From: an uncultured Duncaniella sp.
GTDB taxonomy: Bacteria > Bacteroidota > Bacteroidia > Bacteroidales > Muribaculaceae
NCBI GenBank assembly: GCA_958352885.1
Contig: CATWQI010000005.1
Coordinates: forward strand, 186,001 to 250,000
DNA length: 64,000 nucleotides
Direction: 5' to 3'
Shown piece by piece: positions 61,624-64,000 of the stretch. Below the pieces are notes generated by a model that saw nothing but the letters and a program-made list of their open reading frames with translations, did no database searches and had not been told where the DNA came from. The translations under genes and the position numbers were made by a program. Within the stretch, counting starts at the first letter, position 1. Every line of letters begins with the position of its first letter.

Positions 61624-61969
61624 GGCGTGGTGCTGATGTGCGGCGCACAAGCTGGTGTACCCAGCCGGTCACTGCGATTATCACAAATGTGCTGACTACC
61701 GTGGCTCCTACTATCGGCAGCCACTGGTCGGCGATCAGCCCGAAGCAACGCATCAGACCTACTCCTGCAGGCACAAAAAAGAAGCCCAGATTGTTGACAA
61801 GAAAATCAGATATCTTGTCAACCCAGAAAATCCTGACCACCCTCAGCTTCAAAGCTGCCGCCAACAGTAACATCCCTATAATACTTGACGGTATGGGTAT
61901 GCCGGTCAGGTAAACGATTAATTCGCCCAATGCCAGAAAGGCAAACAGGACGGCACATTGCAGAATCAT
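61604..61969 (-). CDS. lrgA: LrgA/CidA-family holin-like membrane protein
   Basis: 121 residues with four hydrophobic segments: FALFAFLALGELIVYLTGIPIPSSIIGMLLLAAALKL is the typical start, followed by ISDFLVNNLGFFFVPAGVGLMRCFGLI and VVSTFVIIAVTGWVHQLV. It is the small partner of LrgB and precedes it in the operon, with overlapping ends. Its promoter is at 62018-62025. Confidence 0.9.
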   Translation of the reverse strand: MILQCAVLFAFLALGELIVYLTGIPIPSSIIGMLLLAAALKLRVVRIFWVDKISDFLVNNLGFFFVPAGVGLMRCFGLIADQWLPIVGATVVSTFVIIAVTGWVHQLVRRTSAPRHELSRE

Positions 61970-62017
61970 AATCCTAAAACAATCTATAAAAATTCAATAT
62001 GTGAGATTTTTTCCGCA

Positions 62018-62025
62018 CAAAATTA
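62018..62025 (-). promoter_or_regulatory. -7 box of lrgA
   Basis: Minus-strand TAATTTTG, 49 nt before the ATG. Confidence 0.65.
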
Positions 62026-62032
62026 CAATAAA

Positions 62033-62072
62033 GAACCGATATAACTCCAACATCCGGGAGTTAAATCGGTTC
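62033..62072 (-). terminator. terminator of the aldo/keto reductase - DUF1893 - ECF operon
   Basis: GAACCGAT (62033-62040) pairs with ATCGGTTC (62065-62072), with an inner AACTCC/GGGAGTT stem. It lies just upstream of the lrgA promoter and 107 nt after the ECF-like gene. Confidence 0.6.
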
Positions 62073-62178
62073 ATATCATTGAAAAAATATTACAGGCCTT
62101 TTAATGATTGCCATTTTTCAAAACGGCTTCTTATATGTATCAAAAAACTGTTCTGTTCAGGGACACCGACAACTCGGC

Positions 62179-62691
62179 TCAACGCCGCAGCAGCCAATTG
62201 ATTACAATCCAGCCACCAAACACCTGCACAGCCATACCTGGAAGCCCTATACGGAAATCCTGGATTGCTGCATAGATGCTGTCACCCATGAGCCATTCCC
62301 CAAACGAGCCAAGCAGCTGGTAAGCGAGCACTACTACTGCAAGCAAAAGTAGCGATGCCTTACGGAACTTCGACGCCGTATAACCGGCTATCCCTGCCAG
62401 AAGTGTGGACTTGAGCATTATAGCAGGAAGAGCACTCACATGCGGCATATCGAAAATAAACGAATTGACTAACGGTGAAACAAGCGCTGTAATCACACCA
62501 ACACGCCAACCGTACTTGTAGGCACCGACAAGCGTGAAAAAGTAAATCGGCAGCCAGCGCACACCACCCATAGGCATGAGGTGGCACAGCTGAGGCAAAG
62601 CGACATTGCCGAGTATGAAAAGGGCTGCTATCCAATAGGTTCTGATTTTGCCATATTCAAGAGAATAGAGCTTAAGCGATGTAGTCTGCAT
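62179..62691 (-). CDS. ECF-type transporter substrate-binding (S) component-like membrane protein
   Basis: 170 residues, five to six hydrophobic segments: TYWIAALFILGNVALPQLCHLMPMGGVRWLPIYFFTLVGAYKYGWRVGVITALVSPLVNSFIF is typical of S components, which capture a vitamin or metal for an energy-coupling module. No ECF ATPase or T component lies in the window, so the energising module would be shared from elsewhere. Substrate cannot be read. It is the last gene of a three-gene operon with DUF1893 and an Fe-S aldo/keto reductase. Confidence 0.75.
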   Translation of the reverse strand: MQTTSLKLYSLEYGKIRTYWIAALFILGNVALPQLCHLMPMGGVRWLPIYFFTLVGAYKYGWRVGVITALVSPLVNSFIFDMPHVSALPAIMLKSTLLAGIAGYTASKFRKASLLLLAVVVLAYQLLGSFGEWLMGDSIYAAIQDFRIGLPGMAVQVFGGWIVINWLLRR

Positions 62692-62704
62692 ATATCTGTT
62701 AAAA

Positions 62705-63130
62705 TTATTTTTTCAGAGATTTATTTTCATTCATAAATGCCTCGATGCGGGCCAGGCAATCAGCAGGAGTGAGACAATCCATGCAACGGGTCTCAAGCGG
62801 GCACCATCCGTCACCTGTGCGGTTGATTATGTGAGGGACTTCGATATCATACCCTACCTCGACGTCTGAACCGGCAAACAGTTTAAGAGCAAGAGTACTT
62901 ATAACATTGGTGTGCAGACGCTTCACACCTCCGAGTATCATCAGTGCGGCGGCGGCACGTCCAACCACCTTGTCAGCCACTTCAGCTCCGACAAGAAATC
63001 CTGCATCAGAAGTCAGCAAACCATACAGATCGCTTACACCCCGACGGTCGAATGCTCGGATTTCACCCGAAGCAGAGCGCACCACAAGCGTGTGATGTCC
63101 GGATTGAAGTATTTCAACAAGTTGTTCCAT
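62705..63130 (-). CDS. DUF1893 domain protein
   Basis: 141 residues. The N-terminal part (ILQSGHHTLVVRSASGEIRAFDRRGVSDLYGLL, VVGRAAAALMILGGVKRLHTNVISTLALKLF) is the DUF1893 fold, a deaminase-like domain of unknown function. The C-terminal part carries a Cys cluster (CPLETRCMDCLTPADCLARI), perhaps for an iron-sulfur or zinc site, which fits the Fe-S protein upstream. It lies 4 nt after the aldo/keto reductase and 13 nt before the ECF-like gene. Confidence 0.8.
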   Translation of the reverse strand: MEQLVEILQSGHHTLVVRSASGEIRAFDRRGVSDLYGLLTSDAGFLVGAEVADKVVGRAAAALMILGGVKRLHTNVISTLALKLFAGSDVEVGYDIEVPHIINRTGDGWCPLETRCMDCLTPADCLARIEAFMNENKSLKK

Positions 63131-63134
63131 ACTC

Positions 63135-64000
63135 TTAAAGCGTGCCTTGTTTCAACTGCTCCACGAAATCATTGATACGGTTCAGTTCCTTCGGGATATT
63201 GATAGCCTGCGGACAGTGCGGGCGGCACTGGTTGCAATTGATGCAATGGTCAGCCTGCCGCAGCTTAGGCACCGAACGGTCATACCCTACCAAAAATGCC
63301 TGGCGAGCCTTCCGGTAATTCTCAGCTTGCCTGCTCTCCGGCACATTTCCTTCGTTTACGCACTTGTTGTAATGCAGGAGTATGGCAGGGATATCCAGAC
63401 CATAGGGACATGGCATGCAGTACTTGCAGTCATTGCAGGGTATGGTAGGATAATGCATCATCAAATCCGCTGTATCGTACAGGAATTTCGTTTCCTCCCC
63501 GGTCAGAGGCTTGAGCGGACAGTATGTGCTGAGATTATCGTCCAGATGCTCCATATAGGTCATGCCGCTCAGCACTGTAAGCACGCCTTCGGGAGTTCCG
63601 GCATAACGGAACGCCCATGACGCGACACTGCGCTCCGGTTCCTTCTGCTTGAGACGGGCCACTATATGGTCGGGCACCTTGGACAGACGACCACCGAGAA
63701 GCGGCTCCATGATTACTGCCGGGATGTTGCGCTTGGCAAGTTCCCCATAAAGGTATTCGGCGTTTGTGTTGCGCGGATTTATCTCCGAGGCATGTTTCCA
63801 GTCAAGGTAATTGAGCTGAATCTGCACGAAATCCCACTTATACTCGTCATGACGTGAGAGCAGATAGTCGAACACCTTGATATCACCGTGGTATGAGAAC
63901 CCAAGATTTCGAATGCGTCCGGCTTCCCGCTCCTTCAACAGATAGTCAAGCACACCATTGTCTATATATCTGGCATTTAGTGCAGCCATGCCATCCTCCC
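63135..64000 (-). CDS. aldo/keto reductase with C-terminal ferredoxin domain (5' part beyond window)
   Basis: The visible 288 codons are the C-terminal two thirds of a protein of about 450 residues. An aldo/keto reductase barrel part (MAALNARYIDNGVLDYLLKEREAGRIRNLGFSYHG, WDFVQIQLNYLDW, VIMEPLLGGRLSK, ASWAFRYAGTPEGVLTVLSGM) is followed by a Cys-rich domain with CNDCKYCMPCPYGLDIP and CINCNQCRPHCPQAINIP, the pattern of two cysteine clusters binding Fe-S. The frame stays open past 64000; the internal Met at 63989 is not the true start. Substrate unknown; such proteins are widespread in anaerobes. Confidence 0.9.
   Translation of the reverse strand, partial: EDGMAALNARYIDNGVLDYLLKEREAGRIRNLGFSYHGDIKVFDYLLSRHDEYKWDFVQIQLNYLDWKHASEINPRNTNAEYLYGELAKRNIPAVIMEPLLGGRLSKVPDHIVARLKQKEPERSVASWAFRYAGTPEGVLTVLSGMTYMEHLDDNLSTYCPLKPLTGEETKFLYDTADLMMHYPTIPCNDCKYCMPCPYGLDIPAILLHYNKCVNEGNVPESRQAENYRKARQAFLVGYDRSVPKLRQADHCINCNQCRPHCPQAINIPKELNRINDFVEQLKQGTL

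Overview
The window is chromosomal DNA of a Bacteroidota, order Bacteroidales; Muribaculaceae is my best guess but is not proven. The grounds are: many promoters of the Bacteroidota TAnnTTTG type; almost no Shine-Dalgarno sequences; a giant SprA/Sov secretion protein; GH97 and GH43 glycosidases; the glycine-lipid acyltransferase pair GlsB/GlsA; a DAHP synthase/chorismate mutase fusion; and a capsule-type locus led by a UpxY antiterminator.

Layout. 1-11.8 kb: priA (cut by the left edge), the RNase P RNA gene, a GH97 glycosidase, ligA, a type I glutamine synthetase, a small basic protein of unknown function, prfC and a VanX-type dipeptidase. 11.8-18.3 kb: a TPR protein, then the aromatic amino acid operon pheA / aminotransferase / DAHP synthase-chorismate mutase / tyrA. 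That operon sits behind an 18-residue Phe/Tyr-rich leader peptide and mutually exclusive hairpins, the layout of a transcription attenuator. 18.3-26 kb: GH43, then a leftward operon (GT-C glycosyltransferase, pseudouridine synthase, GlsA, GlsB, GalE), divergent from ruvA. 26-35.2 kb: ruvA, sprA/sov, a nitroreductase, and a two-gene unit (membrane protein plus winged-helix regulator) whose promoter carries two identical 17-bp palindromes.

35.2-51.1 kb holds a leftward surface-polysaccharide operon: upxY, an unknown protein, a flippase, glycosyltransferases, an EpsG-type polymerase, an acetyltransferase, LicD, a nucleotidyltransferase/PLP-enzyme fusion, an opine-type dehydrogenase, a WecG-type transferase, rfbA and a second unknown protein, closed by a strong terminator. 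Upstream of upxY, two perfect 19-bp inverted repeats 177 bp apart enclose a good promoter that points away from the operon. This is the architecture of a phase-variable invertible capsule promoter, here apparently OFF. The LicD / nucleotidyltransferase-PLP / opine dehydrogenase trio suggests an unusual phospho-linked N-carboxyalkyl amino-alcohol decoration.

51.3-64 kb: tRNA-Ser(CGA), ogt, a LuxR-type regulator, a DUF1349 protein with a truncated C-terminus, a nitroreductase, a paralogue of the 8.9-kb basic protein, an SDR, PBP1A, ugd, fcl, lrgA/lrgB, an ECF-type membrane protein, a DUF1893 protein and an Fe-S aldo/keto reductase cut by the right edge. I saw no CRISPR array, insertion sequence, prophage or rRNA operon.
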